Below, in pieces: positions 55,008 to 61,947 of a stretch of DNA of 64,000 bases. The stretch comes from Lactococcus hircilactis. Lineage in GTDB: Bacteria; Bacillota; Bacilli; Lactobacillales; Streptococcaceae. The position numbers and the translations under genes were made by a program. Position 1 is the stretch's first letter; every line of letters starts with the position of its first letter. The stretch is from NCBI RefSeq assembly GCF_009601015.1, contig NZ_WITJ01000007.1:84036-148035 (forward strand), read 5' to 3'. Below the pieces are notes generated by a model. That model was given only the letters and a program-made list of their open reading frames with translations, was not told where the DNA came from and made no database searches.

Positions 55008-56117
55008 ATGGTAAATACTTTAAAACGGATTGGATCCGACAAAACTTTTTTAGTCACTTTTTTACTTGCTGTTCTTTCTTTGATGTTTGGTACAGTGAAG
55101 GTGTCAGATATTGATATTAAAACGGTACTTGCCTTATTAAGTTTGATTATTACAGTCTCGATTTATGAGAACTTGAATCTTTTGAAACACGTGGCAGATC
55201 TTATCATTGAAAAATGTGGGACGATGAGGAGCATGGTTTTTGTGATTTTGCTGTTTTCGTTTTTTGGCTCAATGTTATTTACGAATGATGTCGCGATTTT
55301 GACGCTGGTTCCGATTCTTTTTAGTATTGATCAAAAAATTAAAATTCCAAAAATTTCTATCATCAGTTTGACAACGATTTATGCTAATCTCGGTAGTGCA
55401 TTGACGCCGATTGGGAATCCTCAAAATCTTTATTTGGTTTCTCATTATCATCTGCCACTGTTAAAATTTTTTCAAATGTCACTTCCGATTGGCTGTTTGA
55501 GTTTGATTTCTTTAGTGCTTTGTCCGTTTTTTTTCTCAAAAGCGCGCATTGAACAGCTCAAAAGTGAGCCGCTATTTCTTTCAAAAAAAGTCGGGATTGC
55601 TCTTGGCTTTACGACAATTGTAGTTTTGATTAGTGTGCTTTCGTTGATTCCGGTAGGGTATGCGGTAGGTGCGAGTTTATGTTGTGCTTTTTTTGTAGAT
55701 AAAAAAGTTTATGCTCAGATTGACTACGGGATTATCCTTACTTTTGTGAACTTTTTTATCATTGTTGGTGCGATTGGGCGCTTTCCTATGGTTCATGATT
55801 TTTTGACACTGACTTTGCTCAATCGTTTTGCAGTGTTTATTAGCTCAGTAGGGATTAGCCAGGTGATCAGTAATGTTCCTGCAGCTGTTTTGTTGTCAAA
55901 ATTCACTCCCCAAGCTTTTGCACTTTATTTGGGAGTGACGGTTGGAGGATTAGGAACATTGATTGCTTCTTTAGCAAATTTATTAGCGCTCAGGCAATAT
56001 CATATGATTTCAACTGACCGTTCAACAGGAAAATTCTTTTTGAGATTTAGTTTATTGAATGTGCTGTATTTAGCTGCATTCATTGGAATTGGGCTTGTCA
56101 TCCTTGGCCTAATTTAA
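55008..56117 (+). CDS. SLC13/ArsB-NhaD superfamily permease
   Basis: 369 aa, ten or eleven hydrophobic helices. FTNDVAILTLVPIL and NLGSALTPIGNPQNLYL are the conserved re-entrant segments of the ion-transporter (citrate/arsenite/Na+-H+) superfamily, and SNVPAAVLLSKF is the matching second half. Such proteins move anions such as dicarboxylates, arsenite or Na+/H+. The substrate is not deducible, and no ars genes are nearby. TTAGGGGATAT precedes the ATG. Confidence 0.85.
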   Translation: MVNTLKRIGSDKTFLVTFLLAVLSLMFGTVKVSDIDIKTVLALLSLIITVSIYENLNLLKHVADLIIEKCGTMRSMVFVILLFSFFGSMLFTNDVAILTLVPILFSIDQKIKIPKISIISLTTIYANLGSALTPIGNPQNLYLVSHYHLPLLKFFQMSLPIGCLSLISLVLCPFFFSKARIEQLKSEPLFLSKKVGIALGFTTIVVLISVLSLIPVGYAVGASLCCAFFVDKKVYAQIDYGIILTFVNFFIIVGAIGRFPMVHDFLTLTLLNRFAVFISSVGISQVISNVPAAVLLSKFTPQAFALYLGVTVGGLGTLIASLANLLALRQYHMISTDRSTGKFFLRFSLLNVLYLAAFIGIGLVILGLI

Positions 56118-56178
56118 AGTGAATTTGGGGGAGATTTTTGGATTAAAATTCAAAACTGATGATTTTCTACCTAAATTT

Positions 56179-56207
56179 TTGACAAGTGCGTCAAAGAGTG
56201 CTAGACT
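56179..56207 (+). promoter_or_regulatory. tRNA-Glu promoter
   Basis: TTGACA (56179-56184), 17 bases, TAGACT (56202-56207), 13 nt before the tRNA. Confidence 0.7.
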
Positions 56208-56220
56208 AGTAAGGTACTCA

Positions 56221-56292
56221 GGTCCCATCTTCTAATGGTTAGGAAACTGGTTTCTCATTCCGGAAATAGGGGTTCGATTCCCCTTGGGACTA
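56221..56292 (+). tRNA. tRNA-Glu(CTC), prophage attachment gene
   Basis: 72 nt. Acceptor GGTCCCA pairs with TGGGACT (G1-U72 wobble); T-arm AGGGG-TTCGATT-CCCCT. The anticodon loop TTCTCAT gives CTC with U33 and A37, but the closing pair 31-39 is T-T. The prophage integrase gene lies 79 bases beyond the 3' end, so the tRNA 3' part is the likely att core. Confidence 0.8.
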
Positions 56293-56308
56293 TAAAATAA
56301 CACGAGAA

Positions 56309-56335
56309 AACCCTTTGTTTAAAGGGTTGTTTTTA
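56309..56335. terminator. terminator between tRNA-Glu and integrase
   Basis: AACCCTTT (56309-56316) and AAAGGGTT (56321-56328) with a 4-nt loop and T tail. Confidence 0.8.
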
Positions 56336-56370
56336 TTTCTTGTGCCAATATTGTGCCAAAATATTTTCAA

Positions 56371-57507
56371 TTATTTACTTCTACTCAATTTTTCGAGAAC
56401 TTTTTTCATATTAATATTTTCTTGTTCCTGCAATTCTTTAATAGCGTGAGCGTATGTTGACATGGTCACGTTATAACTTTTATGGCCAAGCCTTTTAGAA
56501 ATATATAATATATTAATACCCTCAAAAATAAGCATTGAAGCGTGTGAATGTCTTAGTCCATGGCAAGTTAATTTTTCGTTAATTTCTAATTTCTTGCATA
56601 ATTTACGAATTTGTTTGTTTACTGAACTATTTGATACAAGACCATCTCTTACGTTGTAAAAAACGAAGTCATGAGGTGGATTTACTTTATACTTTTTAAA
56701 TAACTTTTCTTGAGATAATTTGTATTTTTTAATTTCATATAAAGTATTACCGTCCAAATATATTCTTCTGATTGACTCTTTGTTTTTTGTTGGTGCAAAT
56801 GAATTGTTTTTGAAATCCCATGTCCGTTTAACATTAATATAATTATTATCGAAGTTAACGTTATCCCATGTTAATCCAACTAATTCACTATATCTCATAC
56901 CAGTAAGAGATGCGATATAAACCATGAATGGTGTAGCATACAGTGGGTTTAATTTTTCTCTAACAAACTGAATTAGTCTTGAAAATTCTTCAAAGTTAAG
57001 ATACTTATCTTCTTCATCTTTAGGTTTTACTTTTCCAATAGTAACAGCTCCTTTTGTAAAGTCCATTTTGATGACTCCTTCATCTAATAAATTAGAAAGC
57101 GCAGCATGAATGTGAATATTTATTTTTCTCGTTGACGAAGTAGAGTGCTTGCTTGAGTAGGCATTAAGTTTTTCTTGGTATACAGAGCGAGTTAAAGTTT
57201 TTACTGTCGCTCCTTCAAGGTATTCATTTATTATTTTAAGGCTATATAGGTAGATATTAAATGTCTTGTCCGATACTTTATCTTTTTTATATGTGTTTAT
57301 CCATTTTTCGAAATAGTCGCTCAATAGAATATCTTTAGAAGTTGCATTAAATCCTTTAAATAGATCTGATTCTATTTCTCCAGCAGCTGCTATAGCTTCT
57401 GATTTCTTAGAAAAACCACTTTTTCTTAATTTTTTATACTTTCCATCCGTGTCTTTATATGATATTTCATATTGCCAAACATTACCACGTTTTACAAATC
57501 TTGCCAT
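56371..57507 (-). CDS. int: prophage tyrosine-recombinase integrase
   Basis: 378 aa. N-terminal AP2-like arm-binding domain (residues 1-55), SAM-like core-binding domain (60-160) and catalytic domain with the first Arg in SLTGMRYSELVGL, then CHGLRHSHASML (HxxR) and GHKSYNVTMSTYAHA with the nucleophilic tyrosine. It integrates the phage at the adjacent tRNA-Glu. It is transcribed away from cI toward the att site, as is normal. Confidence 0.96.
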   Translation of the reverse strand: MARFVKRGNVWQYEISYKDTDGKYKKLRKSGFSKKSEAIAAAGEIESDLFKGFNATSKDILLSDYFEKWINTYKKDKVSDKTFNIYLYSLKIINEYLEGATVKTLTRSVYQEKLNAYSSKHSTSSTRKINIHIHAALSNLLDEGVIKMDFTKGAVTIGKVKPKDEEDKYLNFEEFSRLIQFVREKLNPLYATPFMVYIASLTGMRYSELVGLTWDNVNFDNNYINVKRTWDFKNNSFAPTKNKESIRRIYLDGNTLYEIKKYKLSQEKLFKKYKVNPPHDFVFYNVRDGLVSNSSVNKQIRKLCKKLEINEKLTCHGLRHSHASMLIFEGINILYISKRLGHKSYNVTMSTYAHAIKELQEQENINMKKVLEKLSRSK

Positions 57508-57597
57508 TGATTTTTACTCCTTTTCCTGTTAAAATGAGTACAGTAAAAGACCTTCGTTTGAAGTGTTTTATACTCTCCTGTAATTAAGTCGCCCCAC

Positions 57598-57622
57598 GTC
57601 GCCAAACTTGGGCGGCTTTTTT
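57598..57622 (+). terminator. plus-strand terminator inside the minus-strand lysogeny cluster
   Basis: GTCGCC (57598-57603) pairs with GGCGGC (57611-57616), one G-T pair, followed by TTTTTT on the plus strand, although genes on both sides are minus-strand. Confidence 0.6.
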
Positions 57623-57626
57623 CATT

Positions 57627-58166
57627 TTATGCGTTAATTTTTTGTCTATTTTCGATAGAAAGTTGAACTAAAAATCTATAAAGATCAGATACGTCTAATT
57701 TTTTAGGAAAAGAAAATTCATATTTTGAAAGAGTTGTTGTTAACGCTTTATAATATGGGTTAGTCAGGTACGTAATATACATATTAGTATCATCAAATCC
57801 AAACCCTGCTGCCGTGTACTGAACGTCAACGATGCTGTCTAAAAAAATTTGTGTGATGGCTTTTTTCTGACCAGTAACTCCTTGAGCATCAATGAAAAGA
57901 AGACGATTGTTAGTTACAATAATTTCATCACGAATCAATTTGTAAGATGATATTATCTGTTCGTTTTCAACGAGCATATGAGCCCATTTTTCGGTTGCTG
58001 CTGCATTATTTTGCGCTGTTGCATTACCCAGAAGTCCTTGTAAGAAACTTCCAGAATCAGCACCAGAAACAGCATTATCTACTTTACGAGTAGTGTCCGA
58101 AACTTTATCAGATGCAACTTTAGCAGCCTTGTCAGCTACTTTATTCAAACTTTCTAATAATCCCAT
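57627..58166 (-). CDS. PH-domain protein, probable lysogenic conversion gene
   Basis: 179 aa. Residues 1-65 are polar with alanine-rich helices (KVADKAAKVASDKVSD); residues 70-165 form a bacterial PH-like domain (DEIIVTNNRLLFIDAQGVTGQKK). GGAGGTTTATT precedes the ATG. Genes placed between int and cI are often expressed in the lysogen, and some affect superinfection. No membrane segment. Function unknown; the PH assignment is from the strand pattern and the RLLFID motif. Confidence 0.75.
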   Translation of the reverse strand: MGLLESLNKVADKAAKVASDKVSDTTRKVDNAVSGADSGSFLQGLLGNATAQNNAAATEKWAHMLVENEQIISSYKLIRDEIIVTNNRLLFIDAQGVTGQKKAITQIFLDSIVDVQYTAAGFGFDDTNMYITYLTNPYYKALTTTLSKYEFSFPKKLDVSDLYRFLVQLSIENRQKINA

Positions 58167-58222
58167 AATAAACCTCCTACATAGCTTTTAACGAGAATCA
58201 AGACTTGCTCATTATTTTTTAA

Positions 58223-58969
58223 TTATATAATTTCTGGCGTGAACCAGTCAACAACTTCTCCAACAATGTTCCAGTAACCGCCATCTTCTGGAGGAACTGG
58301 CAAGAATCTATCGCTATATTTTTCATTAACTGAATGAAGAATCAATTCATCATCATTAATTATTACTTCCTTAACCCACGCTGTTCCGTCATAGTCAACT
58401 ACAAATATTCCACCGTTTGGCGTATCATAGTTTTGTCTGACAAGAATAACGTCTCCATCGTGAAGAGTAGGTTCCATCGAGTCACCAGTTACTACAGTTG
58501 CGAAGTCAAAGCGTGGTAAGTCGGTACGCAAAGTATAATAAATTGTTTTCTCATTTTCTCCATAATGGAAGCCAAATCCTGCAGATACTTGTTCTATTGT
58601 TTCAATCGGAATAAGCTTATCTTTTTTAATCACATCCTTGATATTAATTATATTATTATTTTGCTCATTCAGCTGTTCACTTGCAAAATTTAATACTTTT
58701 CCTTGACGTTTTGAATTTAATGAATCGAAAATATCATTTAATTCTTTTTTAATAGGAGAAGTTTCATTTTCTGAATCTCCTATACCTAAAATATCAAGCG
58801 GGGATATTCCAAGAGCTTTTGAAAGAGAAACTATTTTATCTCTCCCCATATTTTCAATCATACCGTTTTCCCATTTTCTGACGGTGGATTTACCAACGCC
58901 TACAATCTCGCCAACCTGTTCAAGTGTCAGCTTCTTTTCTAGCCGTTTTTCTTTTAATATGTTTTCCAT
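58223..58969 (-). CDS. cI: CI-like repressor (HTH and S24 peptidase domain)
   Basis: 248 aa. An XRE helix-turn-helix at residues 8-55 (LTLEQVGEIVGVGKSTVRKW), a linker, and a LexA/S24 domain with the serine in GDSMEPTLHDGD and the lysine in FVVDYDGTAWVKEV. This predicts RecA-stimulated self-cleavage and SOS induction of the prophage. It is divergent from cro with operators between. GGAG lies before the ATG. Confidence 0.94.
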   Translation of the reverse strand: MENILKEKRLEKKLTLEQVGEIVGVGKSTVRKWENGMIENMGRDKIVSLSKALGISPLDILGIGDSENETSPIKKELNDIFDSLNSKRQGKVLNFASEQLNEQNNNIINIKDVIKKDKLIPIETIEQVSAGFGFHYGENEKTIYYTLRTDLPRFDFATVVTGDSMEPTLHDGDVILVRQNYDTPNGGIFVVDYDGTAWVKEVIINDDELILHSVNEKYSDRFLPVPPEDGGYWNIVGEVVDWFTPEII

Positions 58970-58992
58970 AGTTGAAAAATCTCCTTTTTTAA

Positions 58993-59001
58993 ATTATAAC
59001 A
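58993..59001 (-). promoter_or_regulatory. PL promoter for cI
   Basis: On the minus strand TG, one base, TATAAT (58998-58993), 24 nt before the cI start; operator O1 overlaps its -35 region. Confidence 0.65.
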
Positions 59002-59006
59002 TTAAA

Positions 59007-59022
59007 GTGTCGTAAAGTACAC
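59007..59022. promoter_or_regulatory. phage operator O1
   Basis: GTGTCGTAAAGTACAC, 16 bp with GTGT/ACAC ends, related to the three other copies; next to PL. Confidence 0.75.
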
Positions 59023-59066
59023 AAAAAAGACGATAAAAATAAAAAAATATTTTTTTTAATAAAAAA

Positions 59067-59082
59067 GTGTATTTTAAGACAC
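59067..59082. promoter_or_regulatory. phage operator O2
   Basis: GTGTATTTTAAGACAC, 16 bp, located 7 bases upstream of the PR -35. Confidence 0.75.
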
Positions 59083-59089
59083 AAAACAC

Positions 59090-59118
59090 TTGACAATGTT
59101 TTTTTATAGTGATATACT
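59090..59118 (+). promoter_or_regulatory. PR promoter for cro and the early genes
   Basis: Perfect TTGACA (59090-59095), 17 bases, TATACT (59113-59118) with TG before it. It lies between O2 and O3. Confidence 0.85.
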
Positions 59119-59122
59119 AATA

Positions 59123-59138
59123 GTGTCTTAAAGGACAC
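59123..59138. promoter_or_regulatory. phage operator O3
   Basis: GTGTCTTAAAGGACAC, 16 bp, covering the expected PR transcription start. Confidence 0.8.
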
Positions 59139-59162
59139 AACGAAAACGAAAGGAGGTGAACA

Positions 59163-59390
59163 ATGAAATCAAATGAATTTCTTGGTCGTTTAAAATCAAT
59201 GGGCAAAAATGTTGATTGGCTAGAAAGCCAAATGAATGAAAGTGGAGAACAAGTTTCACGTTCCGCAATTTACAAAAAGCTTCGTGGCGAGTCTGAATTT
59301 ACAGCCCAACAAATTAAAGTTATCAGCAAAGTAATGAATTTTACAAATGATGAAATGCTTGATATTTTTTTTGAAGAACTAGTGTCTTAA
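59163..59390 (+). CDS. Cro-like regulator
   Basis: 75 aa, small helical protein with a helix-turn-helix-like segment (VSRSAIYKKLRGESEFTAQQ). AAAGGAGG lies before ATG 59163. It is divergent from cI, under PR. In Tuc2009/TP901-type phages the equivalent protein works with CI to set the lytic switch. Its last three codons (GTG TCT TAA) are part of a fourth operator. Confidence 0.82.
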   Translation: MKSNEFLGRLKSMGKNVDWLESQMNESGEQVSRSAIYKKLRGESEFTAQQIKVISKVMNFTNDEMLDIFFEELVS

Positions 59391-59397
59391 AAGACAC
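59382..59397. promoter_or_regulatory. phage operator O4, overlapping cro stop codon
   Basis: GTGTCTTAAAAGACAC, the most symmetric of the four; the cro stop codon TAA lies in its middle. Confidence 0.78.
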
Positions 59398-59415
59398 TTA
59401 AGAAAGGAGAATAAT

Positions 59416-59496
59416 ATGCCATACGCAAAAATAACATATCTTCCTGTCGAAATGTTAGCGAAATTGATGGAAATTTATCCAGTTAAATTTAAGTAA
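59416..59496 (+). CDS. phage mini-protein (26 aa)
   Basis: AGAAAGGAGA (59401-59410) is a strong ribosome site 5 nt before ATG 59416. The product MPYAKITYLPVEMLAKLMEI... is 26 residues with a basic end. Real expression is suggested by the ribosome site and the lack of another gene in the gap. Function unknown. Confidence 0.45.
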   Translation: MPYAKITYLPVEMLAKLMEIYPVKFK

Positions 59497-59511
59497 AGAA
59501 AGGAAACCAAA

Positions 59512-59841
59512 ATGGAAGCTGAGCAGGTTTTTACTCCATTTCAAATTGAAGTAATTGAAAAAATTATAGAACAATCATTAGAAAATTTTAATAAAAATGA
59601 AGTTCATCAAAATAATGGTTGGGTAGGAATGAAAGTTTTCGAAGAAAAAAGCAACCGCTCAAGAACGACTATAACAAAATTACTCAAACAACCAATTAAC
59701 ATTAAAAGATTTTCTGTTGAAAATGGTGGCTGGGTATATTATCCACCAGACTTCGGCAAATGGTCATTTCATTATGAAGAAATGATGGAGTTTATCGAAA
59801 AAGAATTTTATTCAAAATATAACGGAGGAAAAATAAAATGA
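59512..59841 (+). CDS. phage early protein (DUF771-like)
   Basis: 109 aa. A central helix-turn-helix-like part (VGMKVFEEKSNRSRTTITKLL) and a W/Y-rich end (GGWVYYPPDFGKWSFHYEE) resemble the DUF771 early proteins of lactococcal and streptococcal phages, thought to be DNA-binding. AAAGGAAACC precedes the ATG; the stop overlaps the next start by 4 bases. Confidence 0.7.
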   Translation: MEAEQVFTPFQIEVIEKIIEQSLENFNKNEVHQNNGWVGMKVFEEKSNRSRTTITKLLKQPINIKRFSVENGGWVYYPPDFGKWSFHYEEMMEFIEKEFYSKYNGGKIK

Positions 59842-59972
59842 CACCACAAGATTTTATTTTTGACAACACAGGTTACACAATCACAACCGTAAAGGAACTA
59901 CCAAATGGACATGTCGTCATTGAACACAGACAAAAAACAGGCAAAGAATTGCTTGCAGATTGGAACTTTTGA
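59838..59972 (+). CDS. phage small protein (44 aa)
   Basis: MTPQDFIFDNTGYTITTVKE..., 44 residues, hydrophilic, strand-rich. The start overlaps the previous stop (ATGA) behind GGAGGAAA, so translation is likely. Many lactococcal phages carry short proteins of this kind before recT. Function unknown. Confidence 0.55.
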   Translation: MTPQDFIFDNTGYTITTVKELPNGHVVIEHRQKTGKELLADWNF

Positions 59973-59983
59973 ACATAAAAAAA

Positions 59984-60052
59984 GCCCGCACGGGCATGCG
60001 GACTAAGACGTGATACATCTTTATATATTTTTATACCTAGATTATATCACGT
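59984..60052. other. inverted repeats before recT
   Basis: CCGCA/TGCGG encloses CGGGCA at 59985-60000, preceded by an A run (a terminator if read on the minus strand). ACGTGATA (60008-60015) and TATCACGT (60045-60052) are an 8-bp inverted repeat 29 bases apart, just upstream of the recT ribosome site. Confidence 0.5.
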
Positions 60053-60085
60053 TTCAACAAAAATAGGAAATGGAGAAGTTCAAAC

Positions 60086-60982
60086 ATGACTAATCAAATA
60101 ACAATACAAAATAATCCTGAAAGTACAGAACCTAAAAAACAAAATGTTAACAATTTTATGAAGTCAGAGGCTGTCCAACATCGCTTTAAAGAAGTTTTAG
60201 GCAAAAAGGCGAATGGTTTTATTTCGAGCCTATTAACAATTGTAAGCAACAATAACTTATTAAAGGAAGCTGATCCAAATAGCATCATGACTGCGGCAAT
60301 GAAAGCTGCTGCTCTTGATTTACCAATTGAACCAAGTTTAGGCTTTGCGTATGTTGTTCCGTACAACCGAAGTGAGAAGGTAGGAAATCAATGGATTAAA
60401 CATAAAGAAGCACAGTTCCAAATTGGATACAAAGGATTAATTCAACTGGCGCTAAGAAGTGGACAATTAAAGAATATTAATTCTGGAATTGTTTATGAAG
60501 AGCAATTTGTGAGTTATGATCCACTTTTCGAGGAATTAGAAATTGACTTTACTAAGCCTCAAGGAACTGAAGTTAAAGGGTATTTTGCGAGTGTTAAATT
60601 AATCAATGGGTTTGAAAAAGTAACATTTTGGACCAAAGAACAAGTTATAAATCACGGGAAACGATTCAGTAAATCCTATGGAAACGGACCATGGAAAACT
60701 GATTTTGATGCTATGGCGCAAAAAACTGTGATGAAAGCAATGATTTCTAAATATGTTCCGTTGAGTCAAGAAATGCAAATGGGTATCATTGCAGATAATC
60801 AAGATGAGGATATGACCCGGCCACCAACGGATGTTACAGAAAGCGAGCCATTAATTAGTATTGAAGATTCAATACCAGAAGAACAAAACGCTATTGAAGG
60901 ACCTGATGCTCAAACTCAAGAAACAACTGAACGAAAAGGTGAAGAAGTAATTGAAGAACTCTTTCCAGTGGGTAAAAGCTGA
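60086..60982 (+). CDS. recT: RecT single-strand annealing protein
   Basis: 298 aa. LTIVSNNNLLKEADPNSIMTAAMKAAALDLPIEPSLG and YKGLIQLALRSGQ are the conserved blocks of RecT, and the C-terminus is acidic and disordered. RecT anneals complementary DNA with the adjacent nuclease in phage recombination. It overlaps the nuclease gene by one base (TGATG), indicating coupled translation. Confidence 0.93.
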   Translation: MTNQITIQNNPESTEPKKQNVNNFMKSEAVQHRFKEVLGKKANGFISSLLTIVSNNNLLKEADPNSIMTAAMKAAALDLPIEPSLGFAYVVPYNRSEKVGNQWIKHKEAQFQIGYKGLIQLALRSGQLKNINSGIVYEEQFVSYDPLFEELEIDFTKPQGTEVKGYFASVKLINGFEKVTFWTKEQVINHGKRFSKSYGNGPWKTDFDAMAQKTVMKAMISKYVPLSQEMQMGIIADNQDEDMTRPPTDVTESEPLISIEDSIPEEQNAIEGPDAQTQETTERKGEEVIEELFPVGKS

Positions 60983-61758
60983 TGAAAAAAAGATTAAGTT
61001 TCTCAAGTTTAAAAGCATTCTCTGATTGTGAAGCCGAAGCTGTTGCGGTTATGGCTGAAGAGTGGGATAGACAATCCACTTTCTCTCCATCGACAATTGA
61101 AGCTATGAATGCCGGAAGCTATGTCCATAAATATTTCGAAAGCAATAAGGCTTTAGAAGAGTTTAAGTTAGAACATGAATCAGATATGTTCACTAAAAAA
61201 GGAAGTCTGAAGTCTCAATTTCAAATTGCTGAGAAAATGGTTCAAACGCTTGATAAGGATCCATTATTTAAAACAATCTACCAAGGAGTTAAAGAACTTG
61301 AGATCTTCGGAAAAATTCAAGGAATTGAATTTCACGGCTTCCTAGATTGTTTGAATCTCGAGCGAAATATATTTATTGATATCAAAACAATCAGAGGTTC
61401 TATCAGAGATAAGGAATGGTCAGAAACTGAATACCGAAGAGTGAGCTGGATTGAATCAAGAAAATATCTTTGGCAAATGGCTATTTATCAAGAACTTCTT
61501 AGGCAGTCTGATGATGAAAAAATAGGCAAAAATATTCAACCTGTAATTTATGCTATTACGAAAGAAACATTTCCAGATAGTTCTGGTATCACGATACCTC
61601 AAGAATGGTTAGATGATTCACTGCTAGAGGTGCAAGAGGCTTCTGAAAAATATATCGAAGTATTAAACGGTAGAGAGCCAAAACGTTGTGAACGCTGCAA
61701 TTATTGTAAGGCTACAAAGCTAAACACTCACACAATATCAATTACAGAATTAATTTAA
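60982..61758 (+). CDS. PD-(D/E)XK nuclease, RecE-like partner of RecT
   Basis: 258 aa. FHGFLDCLNLERNIFIDIKTI carries the D...(D/E)xK motif (Asp, then DIK), with LWQMAIYQELL following as in RecB-type nucleases, and a C-terminal CERCNYC cluster. The DUF3799-type architecture is a common partner of RecT. It probably resects DNA ends for RecT. ATG overlaps the recT stop. Confidence 0.85.
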   Translation: MKKRLSFSSLKAFSDCEAEAVAVMAEEWDRQSTFSPSTIEAMNAGSYVHKYFESNKALEEFKLEHESDMFTKKGSLKSQFQIAEKMVQTLDKDPLFKTIYQGVKELEIFGKIQGIEFHGFLDCLNLERNIFIDIKTIRGSIRDKEWSETEYRRVSWIESRKYLWQMAIYQELLRQSDDEKIGKNIQPVIYAITKETFPDSSGITIPQEWLDDSLLEVQEASEKYIEVLNGREPKRCERCNYCKATKLNTHTISITELI

Positions 61759-61761
61759 AAC

Positions 61762-61930
61762 CATGAGCAAGCTTAATCCTCGTTAAACTTAAGCTAGGTC
61801 AGAGGAAGCACATTCCACTACTTTTTGGACGAGGTAGAGACCGTATTTAGTCAGGGGCGCTGATGTAATGAGCTTAATACAGCGGTAGCCGTAAGTCAGA
61901 AGAGTGCAGGAACACCGCAACCCCGTTATT
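61762..61930 (+). ncRNA. structured non-coding region, candidate phage RNA element
   Basis: No reading frame fills this gap. Segments complementary by eye are AGCTTAA/TTAAGCT (61770-61776 / 61789-61795); CCTCGT in that loop with ACGAGG (61778-61783 / 61829-61834), a possible pseudoknot; GGTC/GACC (61797-61800 / 61839-61842); CGCTG/CAGCG (61858-61862 / 61880-61884); GCGGT/ACCGC (61882-61886 / 61914-61918); GGGG/CCCC (61854-61857 / 61921-61924). The region is richer in G and C than its neighbours. Its class was not recognised and no fold was computed. Confidence 0.5.
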
Positions 61931-61947
61931 ATGAAAGGAATATTTTT

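Noticed and set aside
61762..61930. Group I or II intron remnant in the prophage gap
   Set aside because: No recognisable catalytic core or domain V-like motif was found and the flanking genes are both intact, so intron origin is not supported.
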